From: Rhodobacter sp. Har01
Lineage (GTDB): Bacteria; Pseudomonadota; Alphaproteobacteria; Rhodobacterales; Rhodobacteraceae
Direction: 5' to 3'
Assembly (NCBI RefSeq): GCF_020564565.1
Contig: NZ_JAJCTD010000003.1
Coordinates: 407,126-471,125 of the forward strand
Length of the DNA: 64,000 bases
Both the position numbers and the translations under genes were made by a program. Positions 1-9,897 of the stretch are shown here, piece after piece. Below the pieces are notes generated by a model that was not told where the DNA came from, searched no databases, and was given only the letters and a program-made list of their open reading frames with translations. Position 1 is the stretch's first letter, and each line of letters opens with the position of its first letter.

Positions 1-258
1 CGCGTCCATCGAGATCAGCTGGCCCATCTTCATCGCCGCGCCGCGCATGTGCGCCAGTTGGTCGGCCACCTTGCGGGCATTGGCGGGCGTCAGAAGCAGG
101 TCGCCCATCCTGGGTCGCTGGCCCCGCGCCAGTTGCCGCGCGCCCTCGGCCGCAACGCTGCCTGCGATCGAGGAGGCCAGCCCACCCAGCCTGGCCAGCC
201 GCGACAAGCGCGAGGCTGGCACGGCAATGGCTTTCGTCACGATCTTGCGATGCGGCAT
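1..258 (-). CDS. ABC1/UbiB (AarF) family protein kinase-like, N-terminus only
   Basis: The reading frame runs off the left edge of the window, so only about 86 N-terminal residues are present. They include AMKMGQLISMD, which matches the KxGQ motif of the ABC1/COQ8/UbiB family. These atypical kinase-fold proteins support ubiquinone biosynthesis or lipid homeostasis. The catalytic part lies outside the window. The chosen start (ATG at 258) follows AGAAAGAG at a 7-base spacing and stays clear of the upstream gene. An in-frame ATG at 354 would add 32 residues but would overlap the NifX-like gene by 44 bases and has no clear ribosome binding site. Family assignment is firm; the substrate is not known. 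Confidence 0.8.
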   Translation of the reverse strand, partial: MPHRKIVTKAIAVPASRLSRLARLGGLASSIAGSVAAEGARQLARGQRPRMGDLLLTPANARKVADQLAHMRGAAMKMGQLISMDA

Positions 259-310
259 CTGGATGCTCTTTCTGGTTCGGGTTGGTCGGGCGGCGGTCCG
301 GTTGGCCGGA

Positions 311-694
311 TCAGGAACAACCTTCGCAGCCACCGGCTTCGTCGTGGTCGTCATGCCGGTGCGGCGTCGCCGGGCGCAGGTTGCCCGATGCCAAATCGGC
401 CGCCGCCTCGGCTGGAACGGTCTCTTCCGTGGTGACTGCCAGCACACCGCGCGCGGCCATGCGGCGCACGAAACCCGCGCCTGCGCTGCCGGCGATCACC
501 GCCTCAACCGCGTCCAGCGGATGCGGACCATCGCCATGGAATTCGTGGATCGACATCGCTTTCGGCAGGTCCAGGCGGGCAACTTCGCGCGCCGGGCAGC
601 CGGGGGATGCCTCGAAGATCAGGAACCGGCGCGTCTTGCCGGCATGGGCAGTCACGGTGCGAAAATTCTGGCTGGCGACGGCGATACGCATCAT
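311..694 (-). CDS. NifX/NafY-like cofactor-binding domain protein
   Basis: A 127-residue single-domain protein starting MMRIAVASQNF and ending in the Cys-rich tail GCEGCS. The N-terminal strand, the following TAHAGKTRRFLIFE segment and the late G(S/A)xGxGFVRRM segment fit the dinitrogenase iron-molybdenum cofactor family (NifX, NafY, NifB C-terminal domain). Small stand-alone members are common outside nitrogen fixers and are thought to carry Fe-S or Fe-Mo type clusters. No nif gene is visible nearby, so a role in nitrogen fixation is not implied. AAGGA lies 5 bases before the first ATG and 8 before the second. It probably shares a transcript with the UbiB-like gene downstream. Confidence 0.75.
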   Translation of the reverse strand: MMRIAVASQNFRTVTAHAGKTRRFLIFEASPGCPAREVARLDLPKAMSIHEFHGDGPHPLDAVEAVIAGSAGAGFVRRMAARGVLAVTTEETVPAEAAADLASGNLRPATPHRHDDHDEAGGCEGCS

Positions 695-718
695 TGGGAT
701 CCTTGTCGGCTGCCGGGT

Positions 719-1219
719 CTAGCGGGCGGCCGAGGCTTCTAGAAACAGCGCCTGGTCGGCGATGAGGTGCATCATGCAGGTCGAGGCGGCCACCATCCGG
801 TCGGGCTTGCCGAACCGCAACATGGCCTCGAAAATGCAGCGCTTTTCGGACCAGTCCTTCCACGCGGCCTGATAGAGGGCGAAGTCGTCCACCATCTTCG
901 GCCCGCCTTTTGCGATCTGGGCGGCATGCTGCCGATCCAGCGCCTCGGCCTGCGCTGCCATCGCGGCATTGGCCGCGTTCAGCCGGTCGGTCCACCACCC
1001 GGTTTCGGCGTTCACGCAGATTGCGGCATCGACCTCGGTCGCGCCATTGACGGCCGCAAGGCAAGCGTCGGCAGCGCGGCCGACGCAGGCCTTGCGATCT
1101 GCGTCGGTGGTCGCTGCCGCAACGCAGGCGGCAGTCGGCTCGGGTGAGGGGATCGTCTGGGCGAACCCTGCCTGCGAGAACGCAAAGGGAATGAAGAACA
1201 GCAAGATTTTCGATCGCAT
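719..1219 (-). CDS. Secreted LprI-like (DUF1311-type) small protein
   Basis: A 166-residue protein beginning MRSKILLFFIPFAFSQAGFAQ, a clear Sec signal peptide with probable cleavage after GFAQ. The mature part has evenly spaced cysteines (ACVAAA, KACVGRA, ACLAAVNG, ICVNAE, RCIFE, STCMM), including the pattern seen in lysozyme-inhibitor LprI N-terminal/DUF1311 proteins, which are periplasmic. The ATG at 1219 was chosen because the signal peptide starts there; longer in-frame extensions have no sequence character. It lies 24 bases upstream of the NifX-like gene in the same direction. Function is not established beyond the family-level suggestion. Confidence 0.7.
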   Translation of the reverse strand: MRSKILLFFIPFAFSQAGFAQTIPSPEPTAACVAAATTDADRKACVGRAADACLAAVNGATEVDAAICVNAETGWWTDRLNAANAAMAAQAEALDRQHAAQIAKGGPKMVDDFALYQAAWKDWSEKRCIFEAMLRFGKPDRMVAASTCMMHLIADQALFLEASAAR

Positions 1220-1701
1220 GGGTCTGACTTTCCGGGCTGCGAAAGGCCCGTCGTCAAGACGGCAGGGCCTTCCGATCAAGCAGGAGCGCACGTTGCCCGA
1301 GCACGAATGCCATCGAGCAAGCGTTGTCATCAAGCACGCCGGCGCGGGCGTCGTCTGTGACCTTGTCACGTATCGAGCTGAGCGAAGCGCGCAGGGCAAG
1401 GCAGGCCAGTGTGGCCGCCGCACCCGCAAGGCCGAAGCGCGCCATTCCAGGAATTCAAGTTCTGCCTGGAACGGCATCCGCCAGGCGGCAAGGCACCCTG
1501 TCCGCAGCCTGCATGTCGCGTTGCAGCGTCGCGTCGGCCGAAACCGGGGTGATCGGTCACCGCATCCGCGCGGGCAGGGTGGCAGCAGGCTTGCGGGTGG
1601 CCGGCATTCGAATTCCGTCCCACTTCCGGATCGGCAGTCTCCGGCACCGCAGGGACACTTGGGTGTTCACGTGGCCATCGGGTCCGACAAGGCCGTCCGC
1701 T
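1220..1701. other. 482-base stretch without a confident gene
   Basis: This is the gap between the LprI-like gene and the GntR regulator. A 63-codon minus-strand frame at 1254-1445 starts with a hydrophobic segment (AGAAATLACLALRAS) and could encode a small membrane peptide, but its ribosome binding site is weak and I recognise no relative. No tRNA, strong terminator or repeat was seen. The right part may hold the 3' untranslated region of the GntR transcript. Confidence 0.4.
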
Positions 1702-2487
1702 TCAGATGCGGGCAGAGCGGACCGAGACGTGCAGGCGCGACCGGTCGGTCAGGTACAGTGCCACGTAGTATTCGATCGGAACGTCGCGTTCGTCGTTGGC
1801 CACCGATTCCACTCGCAGGGCCGGGCGGCCGGCCTCGACCCCGAGAAGCCTGGCATCTTCGTCCGCCAGCGCGACCGACTCGATCCAGCGGTCGGCGCGG
1901 GCGAAGTGAATGCCGTATTGCCGCGACAGCGTGTCGTACAGAGACCGGGTTTCCAGCCCAAGGCTTTCCAGGCCCGGAACCAGGCTTGCGACCATCTTCC
2001 AGCGCACGATGGCGCGCGGATGGCCGTCGACCATCATCACCCGGTCGATCGACACCACCGGTTCGGATTCGTCGATCTTGAGGTAGCGGCGGACGCGCGG
2101 GCCTGGCTGGTCCATCGCCTGGCGCAGGATGCGCCGCGACACGATCCGGTTCTTGTCGGAAAGCTCGCCGGAAAAGCCGACGGCGGTGGACACGAAATCC
2201 TGGTCGTCACGGCGAGCCCGGACAAAGGCGCCCTTGCCCTGCAGACGGTAGATCACCCCTTCGTTAACCAGTTGCGACAGCGCCTCGCGCACCACCGTGC
2301 GCGAGACCTGGAACTGCTGGCACAGTTCCGCTTCCGACGGCAGGCGGGCATTCGGCTCAAGCCCGTGGTCAAGGATTAGGGCGGTAAGCGAGGATTTGAC
2401 GCGGAACCACAGCGGAGTGCGGGCGGGGTGGCCCGCCGCCTCGGGCGAGGCGGCACCCGAAACCGGCTGTGATGCGGTCATCGTCAT
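1702..2487 (-). CDS. GntR-family regulator, HutC subfamily (UTRA domain)
   Basis: A 261-residue regulator. Residues about 25-92 form a GntR winged helix, with SEAELCQQFQVSRTVVREAL as the recognition helix region and the wing RLQGKGAFVR. Residues about 105-255 look like the UTRA effector-binding domain, including RRYLKIDESEPVVSIDRVMMVDG and the closing EYYVALYLTDRSRLHV. The start codon overlaps the stop of the upstream GlpD-like gene (ATGA), so the two are co-transcribed. The HutC subfamily typically binds GT-N-AC palindromes, and two such sites sit in the divergent promoter region at about 4241 and 4402. By inference it represses both arms of the polyol locus and is released by the imported compound or its phosphate. 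Confidence 0.9.
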   Translation of the reverse strand: MTMTASQPVSGAASPEAAGHPARTPLWFRVKSSLTALILDHGLEPNARLPSEAELCQQFQVSRTVVREALSQLVNEGVIYRLQGKGAFVRARRDDQDFVSTAVGFSGELSDKNRIVSRRILRQAMDQPGPRVRRYLKIDESEPVVSIDRVMMVDGHPRAIVRWKMVASLVPGLESLGLETRSLYDTLSRQYGIHFARADRWIESVALADEDARLLGVEAGRPALRVESVANDERDVPIEYYVALYLTDRSRLHVSVRSARI

Positions 2488-4193
2488 CCGGGTTGTGTCC
2501 GTCCCAGGTTCACCAGGTGTCTCTCTTGCAGCAGGCGACGGGTCTCGGCCCGTTCCGCCTGGGTGCGGTCGTCACTCCATCCCAGCGCACGCGACGCGAC
2601 CTGAGCGATCTCGTCCAGGCGCGTATCGGTGAGCAGACCTTCGAACCCCATGAGCGTGCGCCGCAACACGATGTCCTGCAGGTGGGTCACCCGCTCGGCG
2701 GCACAGATAGCCCCGATCTCGGCGGGCGTATAGGCGGCGAGGTCGGAAAACTGCCGCGAATCCGCCGCTTCGGCCGCGGCGATGCGTCGCGCGCCACTGC
2801 CGTAGCGGTCGCACAGGATGCGGGCACGGACCGCGTCGATGCCGGTGTCCTGCGCCAGGGCCTGCACCCAGCGCGCCTTTTCTGCAGCCTCGCGCGGCAG
2901 CTCGCGCGCGCCGCCAATCGCCAGCGTATCGGTACGGCAGGTCCTCGGCCGCCCGCGCCAGGCCAGCACCCAGTCGACCACCTGTTCGCCGAAGGCACGG
3001 TATGTCGTCCACTTGCCGCCGACCAGGACCAGCGTCTCGAACGGGCGCCCGGGGGCGGGTCCGTGGCGGTCAAGCCGGTGGTCCCGGCTGATCTGGCCGG
3101 GGACATCGGCCTTTTGCAGCGGCAGGGGCCGCACCCCGGCCATGGCAAAGACGATCTCCGAGCGGTCGAAGCTTTGCCCCGGCAGGACCGGGCGGAGAAC
3201 GTCGAAGATGTAATCGATCTCGGCTTCGGTGAAGTTGCGGTCGTCGGGGTCGTCGGTGCGCACATCTGTCGTGCCGACATAGAGGTGGCGTTCGTCCAGC
3301 GGCAGGGCCAGGCAGGCGCGGTGGTCGGCAGTCTCGAAATACAGCATCCGGCCGGCCATGGCGCGGGTCAGGTCGGGCTTGTCGATCACCAGGTGGGTGC
3401 CACGGGTGCCGCCGATCAGCCGGCCCCCGAAGCCGAAGCCCCCCTGCACCCGGTCGACCCAGGCGCCGGCGGCGTTGATGACCAATTTCGGCCGGACCTG
3501 AAAAACCTTTCCAGTGACCCGGTCGGTCAGGTCGATGGCGCCGTCGTGCTGCGCTCCGGCGGCGACATAGGGCAGCGCGAAGCTGTCGGCACAATCGGCC
3601 TCGGCATCGGCGACCAGTTCCAGAACCAGCCGTTCGGGATGGGTGATGCGGGCGTCGTAGTATTCGCCGACGCCAAAGACGTCGGGCCCCAGCACCGGCA
3701 TCTCGCGCCGGGCGGCATCGCCCGACAGCATCCGGTGGTTCGGCATGGTCTGATGCGCGCGGCCGAAGACGTCATACAGCTTCAGCCCGATCCAGACCGG
3801 GACCAGACCCTTCGGCCCCGGCCGGGTGGTCAGCCGCAGGAACCGCGCCAGCGCCGTCAGCGCGCCGCCGAAACGGTTTTTCAGCGGCACCCAGATCGGC
3901 TGCGGATGCACCACATGGTGAGCGTTCTTGAGCAGCAGGTTGCGTTCCACCAGTGACTCACGTACCAGCCGCGCCTCGCCGGTTTCCAGATAGCGCAAGC
4001 CGCCATGGATCAGTCGCGAGGGCGCAGCACTGGTACCTGACGAGAAGTCACCCGCCTCGACCAGCAACGCCCCCACCCCTTGTGCTGCCAGATCGCGGAA
4101 CACGCCGACGCCATTGATCCCGCCCCCGACAATCAGGATGTCGGGCACGCGCCCGGCGCGAAGCCGTTCGATCAATTCCCCCCTCGCTTGCAT
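2484..4193 (-). CDS. glpD: FAD-dependent glycerol-3-phosphate dehydrogenase family (GlpD/EryB-like)
   Basis: A 569-residue flavoprotein. It carries the FAD-binding dinucleotide fold (GGGINGVG, residues 23-30), the family signature SGTSAAPSRLIHGGLRYLE, a second conserved block VGTTDVRTDDP and the C-terminal DAO_C-type helical domain ending near LGWSDDRTQAE. GlpD oxidises sn-glycerol-3-phosphate to dihydroxyacetone phosphate at the membrane and passes electrons to quinone. The same fold is used by EryB for erythritol phosphate. Because the divergent kinase is not GlpK, the substrate may be another polyol phosphate, so the gene name is by family only. The start at 4193 lies behind the divergent operator region. 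Confidence 0.85.
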   Translation of the reverse strand: MQARGELIERLRAGRVPDILIVGGGINGVGVFRDLAAQGVGALLVEAGDFSSGTSAAPSRLIHGGLRYLETGEARLVRESLVERNLLLKNAHHVVHPQPIWVPLKNRFGGALTALARFLRLTTRPGPKGLVPVWIGLKLYDVFGRAHQTMPNHRMLSGDAARREMPVLGPDVFGVGEYYDARITHPERLVLELVADAEADCADSFALPYVAAGAQHDGAIDLTDRVTGKVFQVRPKLVINAAGAWVDRVQGGFGFGGRLIGGTRGTHLVIDKPDLTRAMAGRMLYFETADHRACLALPLDERHLYVGTTDVRTDDPDDRNFTEAEIDYIFDVLRPVLPGQSFDRSEIVFAMAGVRPLPLQKADVPGQISRDHRLDRHGPAPGRPFETLVLVGGKWTTYRAFGEQVVDWVLAWRGRPRTCRTDTLAIGGARELPREAAEKARWVQALAQDTGIDAVRARILCDRYGSGARRIAAAEAADSRQFSDLAAYTPAEIGAICAAERVTHLQDIVLRRTLMGFEGLLTDTRLDEIAQVASRALGWSDDRTQAERAETRRLLQERHLVNLGRTQPG

Positions 4194-4240
4194 TCCCGCC
4201 CAACCTCCCCAGACGCATCGCGAGAGGATGGCAAAGCATA

Positions 4241-4254
4241 CTTGTTATTACAAG
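4241..4254. promoter_or_regulatory. Palindromic operator, GlpD-like side
   Basis: CTTGTTATTACAAG is an inverted repeat with arms CTTGT and ACAAG and a 4-base centre. It lies 48 bases upstream of the GlpD-like start. The GT-N4-AC core is the type of site bound by HutC-subfamily GntR proteins. A near copy is found at 4402-4415 next to the other arm. Binding by the regulator at 1702-2487 is inferred. Confidence 0.65.
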
Positions 4255-4371
4255 ATGCAAGATCGAGACATTGGACAGAGCGACCTTGCTGCGCCACGCA
4301 CTGCGGGAATCTTGCCGCAGCACAGCAATTGGTGTCAGTTGTGCAATAGTTGGGCGCTTCCGCAAGGGCAC

Positions 4372-4399
4372 TTGACAAGGTGCGGGGCAGATGTAGCGT
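4372..4399 (+). promoter_or_regulatory. Likely sigma-70 promoter for the kinase/transporter operon
   Basis: TTGACA at 4372-4377 is a perfect -35 box. TAGCGT at 4394-4399 is a partial -10 box at 16-base spacing. The second operator copy begins 2 bases further on, so a bound repressor would cover the start site. Only the -35 match and the operator position are strong; the -10 is weak. Confidence 0.5.
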
Positions 4400-4401
4400 A
4401 A

Positions 4402-4415
4402 CTCGTTATTACAAG
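4402..4415. promoter_or_regulatory. Palindromic operator, kinase side
   Basis: CTCGTTATTACAAG differs by one base from the operator at 4241-4254 and keeps the core GT-TATT-AC. With the flanking A and T the arms are ACTCGT and ACAAGT. It sits just downstream of the probable -10 box of the kinase operon, a classic repressing position. It is 46 bases upstream of the kinase start codon. Confidence 0.65.
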
Positions 4416-4461
4416 TGGTCGGTCCGTCCCATGCCGGACCCGACCTATCAGGGAGGAGGCC

Positions 4462-5997
4462 ATGGGTTCTTGCGTGATCGGCATCGACGCCGGGGGCACG
4501 ATGACGAAGGCTGCGCTGTTCGACCTGACCGGACGCGAACTGGCCTGCGCACGCAGCCGGAACGTGATGCTGTTTCCGCGGGACGGCTGGACCGAACGCG
4601 ACGCTGATGCGATGTGGCGAGCCGCGACCGATGCGGTGCGGCATGTGCTGGCCGAAAGCGGTACCGCGCCCGCGGATGTGCTGGCGGTGGCCGTCTCGGG
4701 CTATGGCAGCGGGCTTTACCTGTTGGACCGGGCCGGCAACCCGGTCCGCAATGGCATTGTCTCGACCGACGGCCGTGCGGTCGCGATGATCGCCGGCTGG
4801 CAAGCGGATGGGCGTGCCGCGGCCTACCAGGGCGAGGTTCAGCAATATGTCTGGCCGGGCCAGTCGTCGGTGCTGCTGGCATGGCTGCAAGAGCATGAGC
4901 CCGAGGTTCTGGACAAGACCTACCGGGTGGCGTTCTGCAAGGATTTCCTGCGCACGCGTCTGTGCGGCGACCTGTCCACCGATTTCACCGACGCCGGCAG
5001 CGCAGGGCTGCTGGACTGCCGGACTGGGACCTATTCGCGGGCGGCCCTTGAGGCCCTTGGACTTGAAGTCTGGGCCGACAAGCTGCCCGAGATCGGCCGC
5101 TCGGACGAGGTCGTGGGCGGGGTCAGCGCCGAGGCCGCGGCCCTGACCGGGCTCAGGCAGGGCACGCCGGTGGTTCGCGGCACGGTCGACATGTCGGCCT
5201 CGGCGCTGGCTTCGGGGATTGTCCGCTCGGACCAGATGAGCGTCATCGCCGGCACGTTTTCCATCGCGGCCACGCTGCACACGGACGAACCGAAGACCGA
5301 CACCACGCCGATGCTGCAGTTTCCCTATCCGCTGGGCGGCTGGCTTGCGGTGCAGGCCTCGGCCACCTCGGCCTCGAACTTGGAATGGCTGGTCAAGACC
5401 GTCCTCGCACACGGCGGGGCGCCGACCGGCGGCGGCGACATCTACGACACCATCAATGCTGCCGTGTCACGCCGGATGGGCATGCCGAGCGAGACGATGT
5501 TCTTTCCCTATCTTTTCGGCGGTCCCGACGGGGCGCCTGCGGGCCTGATCGGGATGAGCGCGCAGACCGGCTTCGACGAGATCATGCAAGCGGTGTTCGA
5601 AGGCATCGTATTCGCCCACAAGGCCGACATCGACCGGGCGCTGTCGGGCCGGCATGCCGCCCGACCGAAGGTGATCCGTCTGGCCGGCGGCGCCTCGCGC
5701 AGCACCTGCTGGTCAGAGATGTTCGCCGACATCCTGGGGCTGCCGGTCGAAGTGCCGGTCGGGTCCGAGTTCGGCGCGCTTGGCGTCGCGATCTGTGCGG
5801 CGGCGGCGGTGGGCGCATATGGCTCGCTGACCGAAGCGCAGACGGCGATGGCGGGCATCGCCCGGCGGCACGAGGTGAACGCCGACCGCGGTGCCCCGCA
5901 TCTGGCAAAGTATCCGCGGCACCGGGTGCTGGAGCAGGCGCTTGCGGCAGCCCGGTCGGGCAATGCCGCTGCCGTCGCCTTCGGAGGCGCGACGTGA
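4462..5997 (+). CDS. FGGY-family carbohydrate/polyol kinase
   Basis: A 511-residue kinase. The N-terminal phosphate loop GIDAGGTMTKAALFD, the GWTERDADAMW block, the central FCKDFLRTRLCGD segment with TDFTDA, and the C-terminal LAGGASRSTCWSEMFADILG (FGGY ATP-binding half) are all present. It transfers phosphate from ATP to a sugar or polyol. The sequence resembles the erythritol/L-xylulose kinase branch (EryA, LyxK) more than GlpK, which normally has a GTTSSR-type N-terminus. GGGAGGAGG precedes the ATG by 2-8 bases. It heads an operon with a glycerol-type transporter. Substrate is open: glycerol, erythritol, threitol or another short polyol. Confidence 0.85.
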   Translation: MGSCVIGIDAGGTMTKAALFDLTGRELACARSRNVMLFPRDGWTERDADAMWRAATDAVRHVLAESGTAPADVLAVAVSGYGSGLYLLDRAGNPVRNGIVSTDGRAVAMIAGWQADGRAAAYQGEVQQYVWPGQSSVLLAWLQEHEPEVLDKTYRVAFCKDFLRTRLCGDLSTDFTDAGSAGLLDCRTGTYSRAALEALGLEVWADKLPEIGRSDEVVGGVSAEAAALTGLRQGTPVVRGTVDMSASALASGIVRSDQMSVIAGTFSIAATLHTDEPKTDTTPMLQFPYPLGGWLAVQASATSASNLEWLVKTVLAHGGAPTGGGDIYDTINAAVSRRMGMPSETMFFPYLFGGPDGAPAGLIGMSAQTGFDEIMQAVFEGIVFAHKADIDRALSGRHAARPKVIRLAGGASRSTCWSEMFADILGLPVEVPVGSEFGALGVAICAAAAVGAYGSLTEAQTAMAGIARRHEVNADRGAPHLAKYPRHRVLEQALAAARSGNAAAVAFGGAT

Positions 5998-7079
5998 TCG
6001 AGTTGCAGGGCGTCAGCAAATCGATCACCGGGCGGGTGCACATGCAACGCACCGACCTTGTGCTGCAGGACGGCACGATGAACGTGCTGCTGGGCCCCAC
6101 GCTGGCCGGCAAGACCACGCTGATGCGGCTGATCGCCGGGCTGGACGTGCCGACCGAGGGCCGGGTGATCGACCGCGGCCAGGATGTCACCGGCGTGCGG
6201 GTGCAGGACCGCAAGGTGGCGATGGTCTACCAGCAGTTCATCAACTACCCGTCGATGACCGTCTTCGACAACATCGCCTCGCCCTTGCGCATCCTGGGCT
6301 GGGATCGGGCGCGGATCGAGGCGGCGGTCCGAAAGACGGCCGGGATGCTGCGGCTTGAGCCGCTCTTGGACCGCAAGCCGCTGGAGCTGTCGGGCGGCCA
6401 GCAGCAACGCTGCGCATTGGCCCGGGCGCTGGTCAAGGAGGCGCGGATCGTCCTTCTGGACGAGCCACTGGCCAACCTGGACTACAAGCTGCGCGAGGAG
6501 TTGCGCATCGAGATCCCCCGCATCTTTCAGGAATCCGGCGCGATCTTCGTCTATGCCACGACCGAGCCGGAAGAAGCTCTGCTCTTGGGCGGCAACACCG
6601 CGACGCTGTGGGAAGGCCGGATCACCCAGTTCGGCCCGGCGCCGCAGGTCTACCGCCAGCCGGTCGATGCCACCACGGCGCGGGTCTATTCCGATCCGCC
6701 GATGAATTTCGCCGCGGTGCGCAAGCAAGGCAGCCGGCTGGTCTTTGCCCGCGGCGTGCAGGCGATGGCGGGCGAGACGCATGAACGGCTGGCCGACGGC
6801 GACTATCTGGCCGGGTTCCGCGCCAACCACCTGCGGATGAACGCGCATTCCGGCGTGGCAGTGCGGCTGGACTGCACCATCGGCATCTCCGAGATCACCG
6901 GGTCGGAGACCTTCCTGCACCTCGATCACGCGGGCGACCGCTGGGTGGCGCTGGTGCATGGCGTACACCACCCCGCCCCGGGGAGCGCGGTTCCGATGTG
7001 GCTTGACCCCGCCCATGTGTATCTGTTCGAGCCAGGCGGCCGTCTTGCCGCCCCGGCGCCCTATGCAGGGATGGCCTGA
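5994..7079 (+). CDS. glpS: ABC transporter ATPase, GlpS type
   Basis: A 361-residue ATPase starting with GTG at 5994, overlapping the kinase stop (GTGA); GGAGG lies 6 bases before it. Walker A is GPTLAGKTT (residues 34-42), the unusual form typical of GlpS. The signature LSGGQQQR and Walker B IVLLDEPLANLD follow. A C-terminal MalK/TOBE-type regulatory region ends near PMWLDPAHVYLFEPGG. In rhizobia GlpS pairs with GlpT to power the glycerol importer GlpSTPQUV; the same gene order here supports the name. The H-loop is ATTEPEEAL, with Thr where other ATPases have His, as in this branch. Confidence 0.85.
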   Translation: MIELQGVSKSITGRVHMQRTDLVLQDGTMNVLLGPTLAGKTTLMRLIAGLDVPTEGRVIDRGQDVTGVRVQDRKVAMVYQQFINYPSMTVFDNIASPLRILGWDRARIEAAVRKTAGMLRLEPLLDRKPLELSGGQQQRCALARALVKEARIVLLDEPLANLDYKLREELRIEIPRIFQESGAIFVYATTEPEEALLLGGNTATLWEGRITQFGPAPQVYRQPVDATTARVYSDPPMNFAAVRKQGSRLVFARGVQAMAGETHERLADGDYLAGFRANHLRMNAHSGVAVRLDCTIGISEITGSETFLHLDHAGDRWVALVHGVHHPAPGSAVPMWLDPAHVYLFEPGGRLAAPAPYAGMA

Positions 7080-7082
7080 GCG

Positions 7083-8167
7083 ATGGCGCAGATCACCCTT
7101 TCCGGCCTGGCGCACAGCTACTTTCCCTATCCCAGGGGCGAGCAGGACTATGCGCTGAAGACCATCGACCTGACCTGGGAAGACGGCGGGGCCTATGCGC
7201 TGCTGGGCGCCTCGGGCTGCGGCAAGACCACGCTGCTGAACATCATCTCGGGGCTGCGGCGGCCCAGCCAGGGGCAGGTGCTGTTCAACGGCCAGGACGT
7301 GACCGACGCCCCCACCACGGCGCGCAACATCGCGCAGGTGTTCCAGTTCCCGGTGGTCTACGACACCATGACGGTGCGCGAGAACCTGGCCTTCCCGTTG
7401 CGCAACCGCGGCATGGACCGCGGCTATATCGACGCGCGCGTGCAGGCGGTGGCGCGGATGACGGGCCTCGAGGACCGGCTGAGCCGCAAGGCGCAGGGCC
7501 TGACGGCGGATGAAAAGCAGAAGATCAGCCTTGGCCGCGGCATGGTGCGCGAGGACGTCAACGCGATCCTCTTCGACGAGCCGCTGACGGTGATCGACCC
7601 GCAGATGAAGTGGGAATTGCGCACGCAGCTGAAGGCGCTGCACCGCGAGTTCGGCCACACCATGATCTACGTCACCCATGACCAGACCGAAGCGCTGACC
7701 TTCGCCGACAAGGTGGTGCTGATGCACGAAGGCCGGGTGGTGCAGCTGGGCACTCCGGAAGAGCTGTTCGCCCGGCCGGCGCATACCTTCGTGGGCTATT
7801 TCATCGGCTCGCCGGGGATGAACCTGTTCGACGCCAGCGTCGACGGGTCCACCGCCCAGGTCGGCCGCCACCGCATTCCGCTGGATGCCGATTACGGCGC
7901 GCAGGCGGGCCGGGTGCAAATCGGCATCCGGCCGGAATTCGTGACGCTGGAGCGCGACGGCGACCTGCCGGTCACCCTCCAGCGGGTCGAGGACGTGGGC
8001 CGCCACCGCATCGTCCGCGCCAGCCTGGACGGGATGGCGCTGGCCGCCGTGGTGCCGGAAGGGGTGGAGATCCCCGCCGATGCCAACAGCGTCACCTTCG
8101 ACGCCGGGCAGATCGGCGTCTTCGTCAACGACTGGCGCATCGCGCCGCGCGGCCGGGGGGCAAGCTG

Positions 8168-8168
<1 letters not shown>
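7083..8168 (+). CDS. glpT: ABC transporter ATPase, GlpT type
   Basis: A 361-residue ATPase with Walker A GASGCGKTT (residues 42-50), Walker B AILFDEPLTVIDP, H-loop YVTHDQTEAL and a TOBE-like C-terminus. The usual LSGGQ signature is replaced by LTADEKQKISLGRG. This is a trait of the GlpT branch, so the GlpS/GlpT pair is an asymmetric heterodimer. It starts 3 bases after the GlpS stop. It lies in the middle of the polyol operon and energises import with GlpP and GlpQ. Confidence 0.85.
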
Positions 8169-9039
<871 letters not shown>

Positions 9040-9043
<4 letters not shown>

Positions 9044-9897
9044 CCGCCGTCGCGACCGCCCTGCCCCGCCGCCGCCCCGCGCGCAGCCTTTCGGCCGGCA
9101 CCGCCGTGTCGCGGGTGGCGCTGGTCCTGTACATCCTGTTCCTGCTGGTGCCGATCTACTGGCTGGTCAACATGAGCTTCAAGACCAACGTCGAGATCCT
9201 CAGCACCATGACGCTGTGGCCGGCCCGGCCGACGCTGCAGAACTACGTCAACATCTTCAGCGACAGCACCTGGTACATGGGCTATGTCAACTCGCTGATC
9301 TACGTGCTGATGAACACGGTGATCAGCGTCACCGTGGCGCTGCCGGCGGCCTATGCCTTCTCGCGCTACAGTTTCGTCGGCGACAAGCACCTGTTCTTCT
9401 GGCTGTTGACCAACCGGATGGCGCCGCCCGCGGTCTTCGCGCTGCCGTTCTTCCAGCTCTATTCCTCGATCGGGCTTTTCGACACCCACATCGCCGTGGC
9501 GCTGGCGCATTGCCTGTTCAACGTGCCCTTGGCGGTCTGGATCCTGGAAGGCTTCATGCGCGGCGTGCCGAAGGAAATCGACGAGACGGCCTATGTCGAC
9601 GGCTACTCCTGGTTCCGCTTCTTCACCCGCATCTTCATGCCGCTGATCGCCAGCGGCATCGGCGTCGCGGCGTTCTTCTGCTTCATGTTCTCCTGGGTGG
9701 ACCTGCTGCTCAGCCGCACGCTGACCTCGGTCAACGTCAAGACCATCGGCGTGGCGATGACGCGCACCTCGTCGGCCACGGGCCTGGACTACGGCACGCT
9801 GGCCGCCGCCGGGGTGCTGACCATCGTGCCCGGCGCCGTGGTGATCTGGTTCGTCCGCAACTACATCGCCAAGGGCTTTGCCCTGGGGAGGGTGTGA
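9040..9897 (+). CDS. glpQ: ABC transporter permease, GlpQ type
   Basis: A 285-residue MalG/UgpE-like permease. A basic N-terminal stretch (PRRRPARS) precedes the first membrane segment VALVLYILFLLVPIYWLV; five more follow. The EAA loop is present as PKEIDETAYVDGYSWFRFF. The ATG overlaps the GlpP stop (ATGA) and the gene ends one base into GlpU. This completes the membrane part of the polyol importer. Confidence 0.87.

Noticed and set aside
311..694. Evidence for nitrogen fixation from the NifX-like gene
   Set aside because: A single stand-alone domain protein without any other nif gene; such proteins occur in non-fixers.
5508..8006. 832-codon minus-strand frame opposite glpS and glpT
   Set aside because: Shadow of two well-defined ATPase genes.
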